A DNA stretch of 64,000 nt from Unio delphinus (taxonomy: Eukaryota; Mollusca; Bivalvia; Unionida; Unionidae): positions 3,060,001 to 3,124,000 of the forward strand of contig JAQISU010000182.1 in NCBI GenBank assembly GCA_029339505.1, read 5' to 3'. This document shows, one piece after another, positions 26,270-41,533 of the stretch. Positions within the stretch are counted from its first letter, which is position 1. Each line of letters opens with the position of its first letter. Under the pieces are notes generated by a model that was not told the origin of the DNA, did no database searches, and saw only the letters and a list, made by a program, of their open reading frames with translations. The translations under genes were made by a program, and so were the position numbers.

Positions 26270-26945
26270 TTATTTGGCGACACTGTGATCGAATATACAC
26301 TTACAAACAATAAATCCGGCGACACTGTGATCGCATATACACTTACAAACAGTAGATCTGGCGACACTGTGATCGAATATACACTTACAAACAATGGATC
26401 TGGCGACACTGTGATCGAATATATACTTACATACAGTAGATCTAGCGACATTGTGATCGAATATATACTTACAAACAGTGGATCTGGTGACACTGTGATC
26501 GAATATACACTTACAAACAGTCGATCCTGCGACACTGAGATCTAAGCTGCACTTACTGACAGTGGATCGGGTGACATTGTGATCTAAGATATACTTGCTG
26601 GCAGTGAATCTGGTTGCACTGATATCTAACATACACTAGTATCAGTGGATTTGGTGACACTGTAATCTAAGATACACTTACTGACATTATATTTGGTGAT
26701 TCTGAGATAAAATATACACTACTGATAGTTGATATGGTGATACTATGAACTAAGAAACACTAACATTATATCTGGTGATTCTGAGATCTAAGATACAATT
26801 ACTGACAGTGGATCGGGTGATACTGTGATTTAAAATACACTTACTGACAGTATATATGGTGATTCGGAGATCAAAGATACACTTACTGGCAGTGGAGCTG
26901 GTGATACTGAGATTTAATATACACTTTGTGACAGTGGATCTGGTG
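26270..26945. repeat. Minisatellite, 42-bp unit degrading rightward
   Basis: GCGACACTGTGATCGAATAT, an ACACTTACAAACAGT segment and GATCT repeat about 16 times. The left six or seven copies are near identical. The right copies diverge strongly (GGTGATTCTGAGATCTAAGA variants). A unit length divisible by three yields open frames on both strands, which I do not consider genes. Confidence 0.88.
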
Positions 26946-27003
26946 ATCAACCTCTCTCATCCAAGGCGGACGCTCGAACCACTAGGAAACCGAAGCGGTC
27001 TTT
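26946..27003 (-). repeat. SINE head fragment
   Basis: Read on the minus strand this contains CGGTTTCCTAGTGGTT and CGAGCGTCCGCC, a box A-type tRNA head resembling that of the SINE at 22840-23092. The body is absent. The minisatellite at 26270-26945 lies where the body would continue. Confidence 0.5.
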
Positions 27004-27279
27004 GAAGAAGTCTAATATGCCAGCAGCTAGTGGAAAGTATATTCTTACCAATCAGTACCTTCGTTATAACCACATAAAGGCCAAAATATACGAATTTTGC
27101 AAGCAGAAAAATGGAAAGAAATAAAGGAGTATGAAATTAATGTCGACAAGAAAAGACACAATCAACTGCATTGCGAGAACGTTTAAAAAAAAATATATAG
27201 ACACAGATATTGAATAACCCCAAATCTGTGCAAGTGTCGTATGTTGTCGAAACTTCTTGTCTGAATGTTCAAGTTACAA

Positions 27280-27500
27280 CTAGGGAACTGTTAAAAACGC
27301 CGGACTCGGATGCGGGAAGTCGTGGGTTTGATACCCGGCCGTCTCATAACAAAGACTTATAAAAATGTTACTAACAGCTGCCCGTCTTAGCGTTCAGCAT
27401 TAAGAGGCTAGTGTTAGGACTGGTCGGCTTGATGTCAGCATAATGTGACTGGGTGGGACATCATGTCTGCGGCATGATGTCCCAGTACTAAATATCCATA
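27280..27500 (+). repeat. tRNA-derived SINE, copy 2
   Basis: Box B-like GTCGTGGGTTTGATACCC is followed by a body shared with the minus-strand element at 22840: AAAAATG, TTCAGCATTAAGAGG, CTAGTGTTAGGACTGGTCGG and CATAATGTGACTGGGTGGG. The head upstream of box B is decayed. Confidence 0.75.
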
Positions 27501-29420
27501 TAACCTGTTGCTTTGCAGGTATCCAGTGATATGACTGAACCATTGTGAAAGTTATGTTAAAAATCGAAATCACATCACAACAACGATCTATAATCTCACT
27601 TACTAATATATGGAATATATAATTAAAATGCACCGTTACTGAAATGTTAAATGTGTATGCCAATCTTTCTAATATAATATTGACTATTATTTCGTACCAG
27701 GTGGTTGGACTGAAGGTATTTATGAACGCAAAGGTGATAAACATATATATACTGTTATGAACATTTAATTTGTTTTGTTTGTTGGATTTTCTCAGTTATT
27801 ATATTATATGTACATCCACTTTTTGTAACTAAAGTTAGACTACAATCAAGTTAATGGTGTACCTGACCAGTGACAGTTATTTTATAAACAACATAGCACA
27901 TAGCTAATATTTCTCTATGATTATATATTAAATATTCAGATTATAATTAATTCTAAGCATGTTTACTTTAGATTGAGTTTTAGATATATTCTTGATTCAG
28001 ACCCTACAAGTTTCCAAAAATGAAATTTTCATTAAGATGATAGATCATTTGCCGACAACTGATAATTGCAACCTAAAACATGTGGAGGAGTATATAAAGC
28101 TGTTTACGTTAAGCTTGCTCAATCGTACCTGAACAACTAATATGGAGACAATCTTAATATTATGTTCAGTTTTTTTTGGGGTGGATTTATTCATTTATTT
28201 AAATTTTTCAATGGAATTACAAAGTGCTTACTGATACTTATTGGACTAAAGCAAAATTTGAAATCATAATGAATTCCGTCATTTACACATTCGAGACTAC
28301 ATGCACATCGACGCATTCAACATTTTAACTTATTTGTAGAAGCACTGGAATTCAGTTGGAATTACATACATTTGGACTTGCTGTAGGACTTAGACTATTT
28401 GTGATAAAATTAACAATGCTATAAGTTATTTTTTAATGTTTTGCTTTTTATTCTAGTGAAATATATTTTTTGTTGAATTTTATTAAACTTGTGTGGATTC
28501 CATTTTATTTTGTTACTGGACTGTAATAATTTTTCTACCAGTTTTTATTAACGTCTGTCTAGTAAATACGTCTAGACGTTGTGATGGTGAGACTCAAGTT
28601 GGATCCATGAATGGGTAATCTACAATCGAATTTATTGTTATTCTATAGACTTATTGAATTTATTTCACGTTGCTAAAACGTTTCTGAGCTTTTGATGATT
28701 CTGTCCGTGCCGTTCAGAAAGCTTTAAAAACTGGACCAAAACATAAACAGGCATCAATGAAATATGTTTTAAAGTTATATTATATAGATATTATTAAATC
28801 AAATTACGTGTCTGTGTAAACAATACGATTGTCTGGCTTTCTTCTGTCAGAAAGCTGTAAGACAACATAATGAATTATCTATTTTATTATACTGCTTTTT
28901 CCCTAAATCACATTTTAGGAAATGAATACAGAGGTTGTCCAGCAACCTCCCATCATAGCGATTTTGTAGATATGTTAAATATTATGTCATTGAAAGCGCT
29001 GTTGACACTATCCAGTGTGACACGCCCTTATACTTTTTAAAAGTACGGAAGATAATGCGATAAATGGGAGCTTACAATCATTAAAGAAAGCAACACAAAT
29101 TATCGCATTGGGTTAAAGATGCAAATCTTACATATTATTGTAAGAAATGAAATGCCTATTCTAGTTATGTGAATGAAAATACATACGTGCAGGTAGGCCT
29201 TGTATATCACAATAATGGATGGTTATATTATTAGCTGGAACATCTCGTTTTGATGGCTATTGAAGGTATGCATTTACATGAAAAGCGTATACTGAGTTTA
29301 TTATTTGCTCATTGATCAATTAGCTAAATCTACTATACGAATTGTATCATAAGCGTGTGAAATTTGGACACTTGTGAGATCCGATATAGGCAAGAAACAT
29401 CGCCTCTCTTTCCATAGTAC
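27501..29420. other. AT-rich intergenic DNA, nothing recognised
   Basis: Read in all frames. Only short non-descript ORFs were found. Confidence 0.4.
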
Positions 29421-32105
<2,685 letters not shown>

Positions 32106-33222
32106 ACATTTTTTTTTGGGGGGGGGGGGCAGCAGGCAGATGCTCCATCCCCCTATTTAAAAAACTAAAAAATGCGTTTTTATGTATGAGTGTATGACCC
32201 CTGATATGTAGTTTTTGTGTTTTTTTCAAAGTAATTTCATTTAATTTAACCTAACATTAAATTTGTTCCATCGGGATTATATGAAAATAGGAGGATATTT
32301 TGGTCCCTAATGTTTTCTATGAAGAGGTTTCCCGAGTTCAAAGGCCCATCATGGGTCTCCTGTCTTCTTTTTTTTTCCTAAGTCAACCCAGGCTAGGGGT
32401 TTTCTATATCCTGTGTATGTTATTTGTGTTGTGCTACATATATATAAACAGTGTATCTTGTAAGGATAACCTTTCTAGATCAAATTTCCCAGTTGTTCAA
32501 ATACATAAAGACCCCTTTATCCATTTATTAAAATCATTTAATTTTATAGATATCTTTTATTTGTTTAAATTTTTGAATTTTTTACAAATCATGGTGTATT
32601 AAGTTTTAATTTTAAATGGTTGTTTCCGACCTGTTGTTTTAATATTTGTTCTATTGTGTTCTATGCTTTGTAATCTTCCTTATCTATACAATAGGTCTAC
32701 TTTGATCGAAACGGGATCAGTACATTTTTTTAGTTTGTTTGTACATCACCCGTCTCGACCTTTTTCGTCATTTATTTATTTATTTCAATTGCCCTATTTC
32801 ATGCCAAAAGATAATTATTTATTTTCCCTTTAAGCGGGCTTTCTATATAGATTCATGCGAAACTCTACAGAGTATTAATGAGTATTAGTCACCAGTGACT
32901 TTATATGATAGCATGCTTGTATGCGGATTTGATTTTTCCTTAGGGTAACCTATTTACTGCGTGAGTTGTGTTGTTGTGCTTAATTCTCTAGGTGAGTTTC
33001 TTTCACGGGCCTATCCACTTCGCGTAGCGCCATGTGATTTAGCCCCGTGTTTTCATTGCTAGTACTTTCTCCTCCTGAGGACCCTGTCCCTCCCTTCTAT
33101 CTATTTTTTCCCCTATTTTGAAAACTGGTCCGCATGCTATCATATTCCTAACTATAAACTTGGATATTTCGTGTAGTACATCTCTAGAAAATTTCCCGTC
33201 TAGGTATAATAAATTTATTTCA
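32106..33222 (-). other. Probable LINE 3' untranslated region
   Basis: This lies directly downstream (minus strand) of the LINE ORF and has no ORF of its own worth calling. It ends at a T9-G13-type homopolymer block at about 32108-32130 that could be a decayed 3' tail. Assignment rests on position only. Confidence 0.35.
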
Positions 33223-35040
33223 TTATATGGTTTTTTTGGGGTTAATATTGGGAATTATATCGTTTCTCTCTTGTATGATATAATTACATTGGGTGATAAT
33301 ATGTTTTTTTGAGAAAGTGTAATTTATGCACAGTGGACATTTTAGCGACACTACGATCATATGCCGTCTCACTGCTGTTTCTCCTGTCAACCACGCATCG
33401 TGCATGTATTTGAACAGGATACTTTTCATTTTTAAAGATCCTAATTTGCCCCAGTTTCCCCAGGCCCTATCCCAATTAATGTTTATATATTTTTGTTCTA
33501 CTTTAATTTTATCCTTATTTATTGTGTGTTCTGTTAACCATTTGTATGTAGATCTTGTGTCAATTTCCCATAGGTCCATATCATCCCTATATTTATATAG
33601 TATTTCTTTTATTGATCTTAATTTTCTTGGCACCTCTAGTAGTTTTTGGAGTCTATTATTCCTATATATATCATTTCTCTGCTTCATAGAGAAACCAAAG
33701 TAGTAAATATAAAGCCCATGCCAAGCTATTTTAGGCTCCGCTTTAATATCCTTAAACCTGTTTAGAATGTTGGTGCATTTAATTAGGGTCGGGTGGGCAA
33801 GGCCTAGGCATCCTCTTTTCCCTTCCCTATATAAAGTTTCTTTGTTTATATAGTGTATTTTAAAACCCCATAAATATTTAATAATTTCGTTATCTATTTT
33901 TTTAATGTTGCATTTTTTATGTCTACCGTTTTTATATTTGTAGTTTAGGTGCGCATACATGTAGTTTTTGGCAACTTGTGCCCGTTCCAATAGACATATT
34001 GGCATTAGTGCCCAGATTTGTATGTTTTTGTTTATATTTTCCCTGATTTCCTGACGGTTACGCTTCACCTCATTTTTTCCAAACCTTATACCTAAACTTT
34101 TTATATTGTCTTTAATTAAGGGAGTAGGCAGCCCATGTTTCTTACCTCTCCAGTTTCCTATTAAAACAATTTCTGTTTTGTCGGTATTTTTCTTGAATCC
34201 CGACACTTTCCCACATTGTTCGAATTTCTTTATTAGTTCATGATAGGAATTTTTATCTTGTATAAAGTTGGTACAATCATCCGCATGTTGCATCATCTTC
34301 ACTTCTTCTTTAATATTCGGAACTTTGATTCCTACTATTCTATGGTTTTTATTTATTTTGATACTTAGTATTTCTATTGCTATTACGTATAATAGCATAG
34401 ATAGTGGGCATACCTGCCTCACCGATCTTTGAATCTCGAATTTATCCGTTTTCGCCCCATTGACCTGTACACATGAGTTTATATCGTTGTACAGGATTTT
34501 GGTCCAATTTTGAAAATTGGTTCCAAAACCAAATTTTTCTAGTGTCTTGTATAGATAGTTTTGTTCAAGTCTGTCAAAAGCTTTTTCCTGGTCTATTAGT
34601 ACCATGGCACTTTTTTTCTCAGTAATATTTATATGTTCTATAATAGTTTTAATATTTAAAATATTTTGTATGTCCCTGCCCTTCGAGCCGCTAGTTCGAT
34701 TTATATTTATAATATTTCAAGACACTCTTTGACCTTTTCAGCTAATACTTTACTTATAGTTTTGTAGTCTATGTTCAGGAGTGAGATGGGTCTCCAATTT
34801 TTTTTAATTCTTCCCTATTTCCCTTCCCGTTATATATTAAAGTTATCACGCACTCCCTCATTGTATTTGACATGTTTCTATTAATTAATGCAATATTGTT
34901 ATATAACCATTCTACTACTGGCGACAGCTCCCCACAGAATTTTTATAGAATTCTGGTGAGAGTCCATCTCTCCCCGGTGCTTTATTTTTAGATCATTTTC
35001 CTATAATCGCTATAATTTCGTCTTGTGAGATAAATTCCTC
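33223..35040 (-). pseudogene. L1/Tx1-like LINE ORF2 reverse transcriptase, 5' broken
   Basis: The open frame 34605-33223 begins in RT motif A (LIDQEKAFDRLEQNYLYKTL), continues with QRSVRQVCPLSMLLYVIAIE (usual QG replaced by QV) and the active-site segment MQHADDCTNFIQ (His in place of the aromatic residue before ADD), and ends with a CPLC ... KHIITQC zinc-like motif as in L1-type ORF2. Upstream on the same strand NKAPGRDGLSPEFY (about 34985-34944) and an RRPISLLNIDYKTISKVL-like segment are recognisable but split by stops and frameshifts. No endonuclease domain is found, so the copy is 5'-truncated. The element copies itself by target-primed reverse transcription; this copy cannot. Confidence 0.88.
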
Positions 35041-35470
35041 ACATTTATTCATATGTTCTGAAGTAATGTCCTCGAAAAGTGTATCTCGTAAGTACGTTTC
35101 TATATCTTCGTCTGCTATTCTCTGTGATTTATATATAGGTCCTTATAGTAGCTCTGTATATATTTTAGTATTTGAGTTTTGTCCGTCCATACTTCCCTCC
35201 CTAAGTTTAATAATTCTAGTGTTTCCCAACCTCTTCATAACTCCTTCCTTTTATATAATCCCTCTGCATTTTAATATAGGTGTGTAAAAAAGACCTGCTT
35301 TAATTTCCCTTCCCTTTTTTTTTCTTTCTTTAGGTTGACTAATCTTAATTCTAGTGGTTTTTTTTGCTCTGTATTGTTATTGTATTTATAACATTTTCTA
35401 ATGCCTCTGTTTCTAATTTTACTTTCCTAGCCCTTATTTTTGAGTGCAATATCGCTATCTTCTTAAAAGT

Positions 35471-35596
35471 AGCAGCAGGAAGGGCGAATCGGACAACTTT
35501 TTAGAAGCGTCCATTTGGCAAACCATGGCTTTCTCCAAAATCGTAAAAAAAAGTTTCCTTTGGGGACGCAAAGTCGTTGTCGCACCCTCTGCTGCT
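35471..35596. repeat. MITE-like inverted-repeat element, copy 2
   Basis: A 126-bp element has termini AGCAGCAGGAAGGGCGAA...GGACAAC and GTTGTCGCACCCTCTGCTGCT (reverse-complementary with small gaps) and a shared GCGTC/GACGC inner block. It may be flanked by a TA dinucleotide. It lies between the LINE and the penton end of module A. Confidence 0.65.
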
Positions 35597-35673
35597 ATGG
35601 GGTAAAAAATCGTTTTAGGATGAAAATCCTTGAAATTGTTAGCAATTTAGGATTTCACAAACAGACTAATTTG

Positions 35674-37095
35674 TTAAACCTCACCTCGCAGATCAATCAG
35701 ATTATTGGATTGATCGGTGAGTTCAAAATTAATTCTCGTTAACGAATCATTATGACATCTCAAATAGACTGGATTATTTGGATCCTCAATGATTAAAAAC
35801 CCTGGAGTAGCTGTTGGTGCAAATGAGTATAAAATATATCCTTGTTGGGCTTGATTTGATCTTTCGAGATTTATTTGATAACTTCCTTCGATGACATCAC
35901 ATACTAGATTTACTGCGATCACCGAGGATATATTGTCGTTTTGAGGAGCGATATGTCGCCCACCACCATCTGGGTCATTATTATGTTTGATGATATTTGT
36001 TTGTGATGTTTTTTCCATGCGGAGAGTATTTGTAGGAAATACTCATCGAGGAGATCATTGGTTGATTTTTTTAGTTCATTTGCGTTATATCCAGGAAATT
36101 TGAAATCGGGTAAATAAGCTTGTGATATTGTAACCGGTTAGGAATTTTTGTTTATCTCCGTTTTTGTCATTAATTATTACTTGAATTATTCGTGTGTTGA
36201 TATATTCCATGTCAGATACAAGCTGATTTAATATCTCAATATATTTTATGATCTCGCTGTGTGAACTCGTTATATCAAAACGATGTTTTTGGAAACTCTC
36301 TCGTAGTCGTTCTAATTGTGTTTTATGTAATTGATTAATCTCTTTCAAAAAATCAATGACAATATTTAGAGTGAATACAATTGTAATGGATGAATCAGGA
36401 GTTTTCTCAAAACCAAATTCCCATTGCATGGTTTTGTTATCAAGAAATGTAAATCTATCAGTTAATTTTGCATTTTTAATATCAAATAAATAATTTCGAT
36501 ATGATGGGTTGATTTCATGATATGATTGTATATCCGTGACATAATCAGACTTTTTAGGTTCGGGTATTTGATGAGATGCCCGAGGTGGGATTTCAGGCCA
36601 ACCCAGTATTGTTCTTATCGAACTCTGATAGATATCTACGACATACTCGGGTGAGCTTATATCAATCACAGATGATAACGTCGGCTCGTGAACTGTTATA
36701 GCGATTTTCGATTCTTTTCCAGTAATGGATTTTATTCTACGCTGATATTCATTATGGACCTGTTCAATTTGGTAAGACCCAGATGGTAGCGAAACAACGT
36801 TCCAGTCTGGAGTACCATCGGGTTTATTTTTACTCGCAAACACCAAGGAATTATTCGGTTGTTAACCACCGAAAGGTGCTGATCTAATAATATTAGGCCA
36901 GCTATGGTATACTCATAAGTTTGCTAGTGCTATCTCTTTCACCGAAATCGCAGTAGTGAAATTCACACTGAATTCAGGATTCGTTGAGGTTATTGAGATC
37001 ATGCTGGTTTTCACCTGTGTGGTATTTTCCGCTATTCGTTGAAGATGTTCTTGCGATGTTGCCATTGTTATCATATTCGTGTTATTTTTTCTCAT
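35674..37095 (-). pseudogene. Module A penton-like capsid protein, broken
   Basis: Three open pieces (37095-36913, 36846-36085, 36018-35674) align end to end with the module B penton at 57334. TGA at 36915-36913 replaces CGA found in B (57499-57501). TAA at 36864-36862 replaces CAA. A frameshift lies near 36100. It is the only copy that keeps the natural C-terminus (through LIDLRGEV), because B and C are both truncated at their shared junction. Assignment as penton or minor capsid rests on position and on the conserved N-terminal block (TSMISITSTNPEFSVNF, SWPNI, GSYQIEQ), not on a recognised fold. Confidence 0.75.
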
Positions 37096-37099
37096 TTTG

Positions 37100-37534
37100 A
37101 CATCCCGGAATCATAACAACGTACCATCGCTGAAAATTCACTATCGTATATTAATGTGTCATCGAGTGACGACGATATCATCGAGGATAATTGGGAGTAT
37201 GCGATTCACATAACATTGTGGTATTTTCTTGTACTTTACGCTGGCTGCATGATGATATTTTTTTTTGTTATAATCGAAATAATTCCCGCGATTGTTGTCG
37301 CCGCTGATATAGAAATTGGAACAGCTATCGGGCAACCATTGTCACCAAGGAGAGTATTATTCCGGCCCCGGTGATTACACCTGATATCGAGTACACGGTG
37401 ACATCAACTGTGGTGTTTCTTCGTCGGTATTTGTTTACTTTTACTTGATACTCCTCAGTGAGTGTTTTCAGTTTAGTTTTAAATTCTTTGAGCTGATCAT
37501 AGCAATACTGCTGTGACGTTGCCAATGATGACAT
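37100..37534 (-). pseudogene. Module A two-TM membrane protein, broken
   Basis: The N-terminal 70 residues (from ATG 37534, MSSLATSQQYCYD) match the module B protein at 56880, including YRRRNTTVDVTVYSISGVIT. The frame closes at 37325 after the first hydrophobic segment, and the second continues out of frame (SAATTIAGIISIITKK-type sequence near 37270). Several indels are present. Confidence 0.7.
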
Positions 37535-37577
37535 TATATTTGTTACAACAGATTTCAAATTGCTCGCATTAAAAACT

Positions 37578-38581
37578 CTATTCCACATACCATGTTACTG
37601 AAACCATAGCGAAATTATTATCAGTGGATGCTATTGGTAATTGTTCAGTTGTTCCCTTATCGATGATCGTTGATATCATATTGTTGACCCCAGATGAACT
37701 CGTTGATAAAATATTAAATTGAGTTGGTGACACTAGTGTTAATCGATAAATACCTTTGACGGTCGCGGTGATATTTAATATGTTAGTTGATGGTGTCCAC
37801 GTAAATGATCCGTGTTGAATCGTGAATACTACGTTGTTTGTTTTCTCATGAGGAATATTTGTTTTTTCAAGGGTTTCTATCATCCTCGGTAAATCATCTT
37901 TGATTGCCTCGATGGTGTTTTTCATCTCATATATGGATTTTCTAATATCCGGGAGTTTTATATCGAGTTTATCTAATGAGATCCCCCCAAAGAATTTTTC
38001 AATGAGATTTTTACGAAAATTTGAAAACTTCTCAACATGATCTCCATACCAAGGTTGGAGTGTTGCTAATTCTAACATAGCGGTTTTTATCTCTGTGAGT
38101 TTCGGTGTGGTCACCGGTAGATTTCCAAAGAAATCCAACATAGGTTTGTCAATATTGTTAATTATACTTCTTTGTAATTCAGAAAACCGATTAAATTTAG
38201 TTATATGGTCGTCATATTCATCGCCTAGTTTTTTAAAAATAATTCTATCGTTGATGAATAATTATCGCCGAGCGCTGCTAATTTATTTGTGAGCGTCGAA
38301 ACAAGTACACTCGGTTTGAGTTTACCTTGATCAGAAAACAACGCGATAGTATCTTCTACAGCGTCGCGTCGTTTTGTCAAAATATCATCCAGGGAAACAT
38401 TACTAGTTTTCAATTTACCCTGACGATCGTGAAATACAACTATTTTATTGGGATCAACACTTACGAGATTTAACATCTCAGCTATTTCATCTTTGATTAT
38501 TTTGTTTACATCACCGGTTGCAGATATTTCCGCGGTGGGTTTTTTCAGGCTTGATAAAGATCTCCTCAAATTATAAATCAT
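37578..38581 (-). pseudogene. Module A fibre-like protein, one shaft repeat, frameshifted
   Basis: N-terminal part 38581-38225 and C-terminal part 38141-37578 are the same gene, joined by a frameshift near 38230. The N-part holds a single copy of the 31-residue shaft repeat (GKLKTSNVSLDDIL...) before GKLKPSVL. The C-part holds the helical region and the beta-rich end domain (HGSFTWTPSTN, GIYRLTL, SSSGVNNMISTIIDKG). It ends WYVE then stop, slightly shorter than B and C. Confidence 0.78.
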
Positions 38582-39001
38582 GTTATTTTATATAATTTCT
38601 CTCTAAAAAGCGATTACTCGTATATTCCTGTACGGGTTTATGTGGTGGTTTTCCCGATGATGGAATAGCGTTGAGGACATTCAATACTTCTATGCCGCAT
38701 ATTGGTGGGTCATTCATTTTCTGTGTTGGTAGCGTAGACTACCAGATAGGAGTTTTCAAGTGGTTTATATAACGCGTAATCCTGTAGGCGGCGTTAACCC
38801 ATATGAATCGAAATAAACAATTGCACGCGGATCAATCGCGTATGCATCCCAGTGAGTTCCAATTCCGGTGCTGTTATCGAGATTAATAATACCGGCTTCA
38901 ACGCTGTTTGGTTGTTCTGGTAATTGATCTTTCATAAAGACACCTCTAAAGTTTTTAATCGCTAGATTTTTATCAGCATCGAGTAAATCAAAATTTGACA
39001 T
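38582..39001 (-). pseudogene. Module A adenain-like cysteine protease, broken
   Basis: From ATG 39001 (MSNFDLLDADKNL) the frame keeps the catalytic His region (GIGTHWDAYAIDP, with D replacing V after HW) and the acidic residue region (YFDSYGL). It then frameshifts near 38780, closing at 38765, so the Gln and Cys part is out of frame (YAA...MSS near 38690). Non-functional as read. Module B 55441 and module C 61173 are the comparison copies. Confidence 0.8.
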
Positions 39002-39059
39002 CGGCAATATATGCGATGTTGTTGTTAATAAACTGTTCATAGTCTCAGGCCGTTTCAGC

Positions 39060-39283
39060 TGTACCATGAATACGGAGTTCCTGGTAGTCTTAGACCCTTT
39101 CCAGATCGTTTCTTTTTTATACCATTTTCCAGTTGCTTTCTTTAGTGTCATCCCTGTCGCGGTACCAACAATTCCTAGCGCGTCAGCTTTTGCTACCGCA
39201 GGGGCCGCTTCCACAATCAATGCTGGTAACGCAACTAACAACGGGAATATACCACCTGATTTTATCATGTTCTTATTCGCAGC

Positions 39284-39357
<74 letters not shown>

Positions 39358-39535
39358 TCAGAGCACTTATCTTTGATGGCATCATTGAAGTGTTTTATCT
39401 GACGAGTTGTCAATGATAGTTTATTCTGACTTTCAGACATCTGATTGTGCTTCCGCGATATTGTGTTTCCTCATTTTTTAGCTGATTCCGATTGCACTTT
39501 TTTAATTTGACCAGGAGTTAACGTAAACATGACTA
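39060..39535 (-). pseudogene. Module A pX-like protein interrupted by a (GA)n expansion
   Basis: The N-terminus near 39530 (TLTPGQIKK) is stopped by a TGA near 39470. The conserved helix region (KLSLTTRQIKHFNDA) runs into a 70-bp GA/CT microsatellite at 39285-39354, which reads Ser-Leu repeats. The hydrophobic segment SGGIFPLLVALPALIVEAAP follows. One copy of the 45-bp tail repeat remains at about 39060-39105. Confidence 0.75.
39285..39354. repeat. (GA)n microsatellite inside a module A gene
   Basis: A GA run of about 70 bp falls where modules B and C encode ITLSAAAIKN. The seed may have been the short CTCTCT string still present in B (55072-55080). Confidence 0.95.
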
Positions 39536-39579
39536 TATGACATTATATTAAGAACAGATTGATCTAATTGCTTAATTAC

Positions 39580-39595
39580 ATATTTTTGAAAATAT
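39580..39595. promoter_or_regulatory. Intergenic stem-loop, module A MCP/pX gap
   Basis: ATATTTT (39580-39586), TG, AAAATAT (39589-39595) is a perfect 7-bp stem exactly at the MCP stop. Confidence 0.5.
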
Positions 39596-40990
39596 TACAT
39601 AATTTCCACTGGTGCATCAACTACTTTTATACGTCCACCAACACCTTCGAGTAGCATTGATTTGTCACTGAGAATTACAGCGACAGCTCTATAACCACCA
39701 CAAGAGCAGTGGTTACACGAGCTCGAAAGTATATATCAACGAAGGATTGTCTGGTTAATTCAAGATGTTCCAATGAAAAGTAGTATTTGTGATATAGGTT
39801 TTTAAAATCCCATTATGATATTTGCAGATGGATATCTACTTTATTATGGCGTCCCATAAATGATAGCAAACGATGATACGCGCGTACTATTTGGTTTTGA
39901 TTGTAATCAAGATAAATATCCTTGGTTGGTTCTTGTTGGCCGTTTACACTCAACGAGACTTCATTACCATTAAATTTATCAAATATCATATGGCTGTGTA
40001 ATTGTGAACCCAATCGCGCCTTATCCTGTAACACAACAAATGTATGCAGCGGCGCAGAAACACCTTGTTTCGATGCCAGTTGCCAAGTAAATGTACCATT
40101 AACAGTATTATCCATGGTATCCGTGGTAGTTGTTAGCCAACTTATTAATGATTTTCCGCCCGTACTCATAAATGATAATAATTTTTGTTCTACGGTGATT
40201 GATGGAGTCATTACTGGCATCCACAGTGTTAGTTTTGTTATATTCACCTTGCCACGGTCAACATCCGGATGTGCAGAATCTGCTGGAATCCTCCAGATTG
40301 CATCATTATCATCACCCTTTTGCATAAGTGCTACTGTTTGATTCGCTCCATAGATAACTTTTCTAACATTTCTGCAGAATCCAAATATATGATGTGGTGG
40401 AATCGCGCATGAGAATAATCTACGACCTCCTTCCAACATTGATATACGTGTTGCAGCTCCTAGGTTGTAATTAGGATCATTATTTATAATCATATCTTCG
40501 ATATTAGCAACATCAACAGAAGGAACAGCACGATTCTTTGGTTGTCTTATAATATATGGAGTCGGTCGAGCGCGATCATTAATATCTTTAGCAAATTTCA
40601 TAGCTGGACCTGCCGATATTGTATAATCATCGGAATATCTTGCTAATCCCACTATTGTTGTGGCATCATCAGCATCATGTTCTATAGACTTGATTTCTCT
40701 TTTATCAATCATGTACCGAGTGCTGTTAAATATCGCCATGAAACCATTATTGACAAAACCGACTTTGGCACCAGGTGCATATGATGCTGGTACAGCTGGA
40801 GTATCAGCAGCTGTTAAATTTCTCCTTCTACTTCGATAAACGCTTCAGAGGGTTGAAAGAATTTGCTGGTATCCTGGACTTGAAGTTCAATTCTTGATCG
40901 ACTATTTGGTTGTACTGCATTATAGGAAAAATACTGATAATTAAGGAGAGAATCATTCTTGGGCATTGGGGCGTTCATATCAAACGCGCC
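39595..40990 (-). pseudogene. Module A major capsid protein (hexon-like), broken
   Basis: Aligns throughout with the module B MCP (53403). The N-terminus near 40985 is damaged (start region deleted and out of frame). A frameshift and stop near 40820 follow the FIEVEGE block. A long clean section 40739-39813 covers the middle (IDKREIKSIEHDADDATTIVGLARYS split as IDKREIKSIEHD and ATTIVGLARYSDDY, then HHIFGFCRNVRKVIYG). TAA at 39815-39813 replaces a CAA codon of B, and the C-terminal remainder extends to 39595. Confidence 0.85.
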
Positions 40991-40994
40991 ATAT

Positions 40995-41471
40995 TATTAT
41001 ATATTTCTTGATCTAGATCGTGATCTCGCTCGCGATTTCATGCCAATTCCCGCTATCATATTTTCAGTAATATTATCCTGGACGCTGCTCAGTGATGCTA
41101 TTTTTTAATCCATCTCGTTATTTATTTTTTTTACTAATACTTGCAGGCATACTTTCCGTAGATGGTAGTGGTCCCAGTGACTTTGTGATTGGTTTCCTTC
41201 GCCGCCGAACTAACGCTACTAGTTTTTCTTTAGCCGCGGAAAATGCCCTCCCGGCAACATCACCAACAGCGCTAATACCCTTATCACGAATAAAATCAAT
41301 AGCTTTCATTGATAACTGTTTTGCGATTGCTGCTATTTTGGGAGCTATTCTTGCAAATAACCATGCAATGGTATTGCCGAGACCATCTCCATAGTACGCT
41401 GTATAAACTGGCAATCGTGAGTTTACTACATAGACCATAGTTAGTTTGCTGTGGTTGTAGTGCATGATCAT
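40995..41471 (-). pseudogene. Module A basic core protein, frameshifted near the end
   Basis: From ATG 41471 it matches the C copy (63807): NHSKLTMVYVVNSRLPVY, YYGDGLG, an Arg-rich VRRRRKP block, then PLPSTESMPAS. An A-run indel near 41120 closes the frame (stop at 41118). The remaining frame ends in an Arg/Ser-rich tail (SRARSRSRSRN) near 41000. Possible DNA-binding core or minor capsid role from basicity and position. Confidence 0.7.
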
Positions 41472-41500
41472 CTTATTTAAATGCTATTTATCTAATCATA

Positions 41501-41517
41501 AAAATCCTACGGATTTT
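41501..41517. promoter_or_regulatory. Intergenic stem-loop, module A core/virion-protein gap
   Basis: AAAATCC (41501-41507), TAC, GGATTTT (41511-41517): a perfect 7-bp stem with 3-nt loop in the gap between two convergently spaced gene ends. Confidence 0.55.
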
Positions 41518-41533
41518 CAAAGAAGTCATAAAA

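Noticed and set aside
26243..26632. Open frames of 14-residue repeats (GDTVIEYTLTN and antisense)
   Set aside because: 42-bp minisatellite, open in several frames on both strands and degrading into non-coding copies.
33326..33703. Plus-strand ORF of 125 residues
   Set aside because: Shadow of the minus-strand LINE reverse transcriptase, with no motif of its own.
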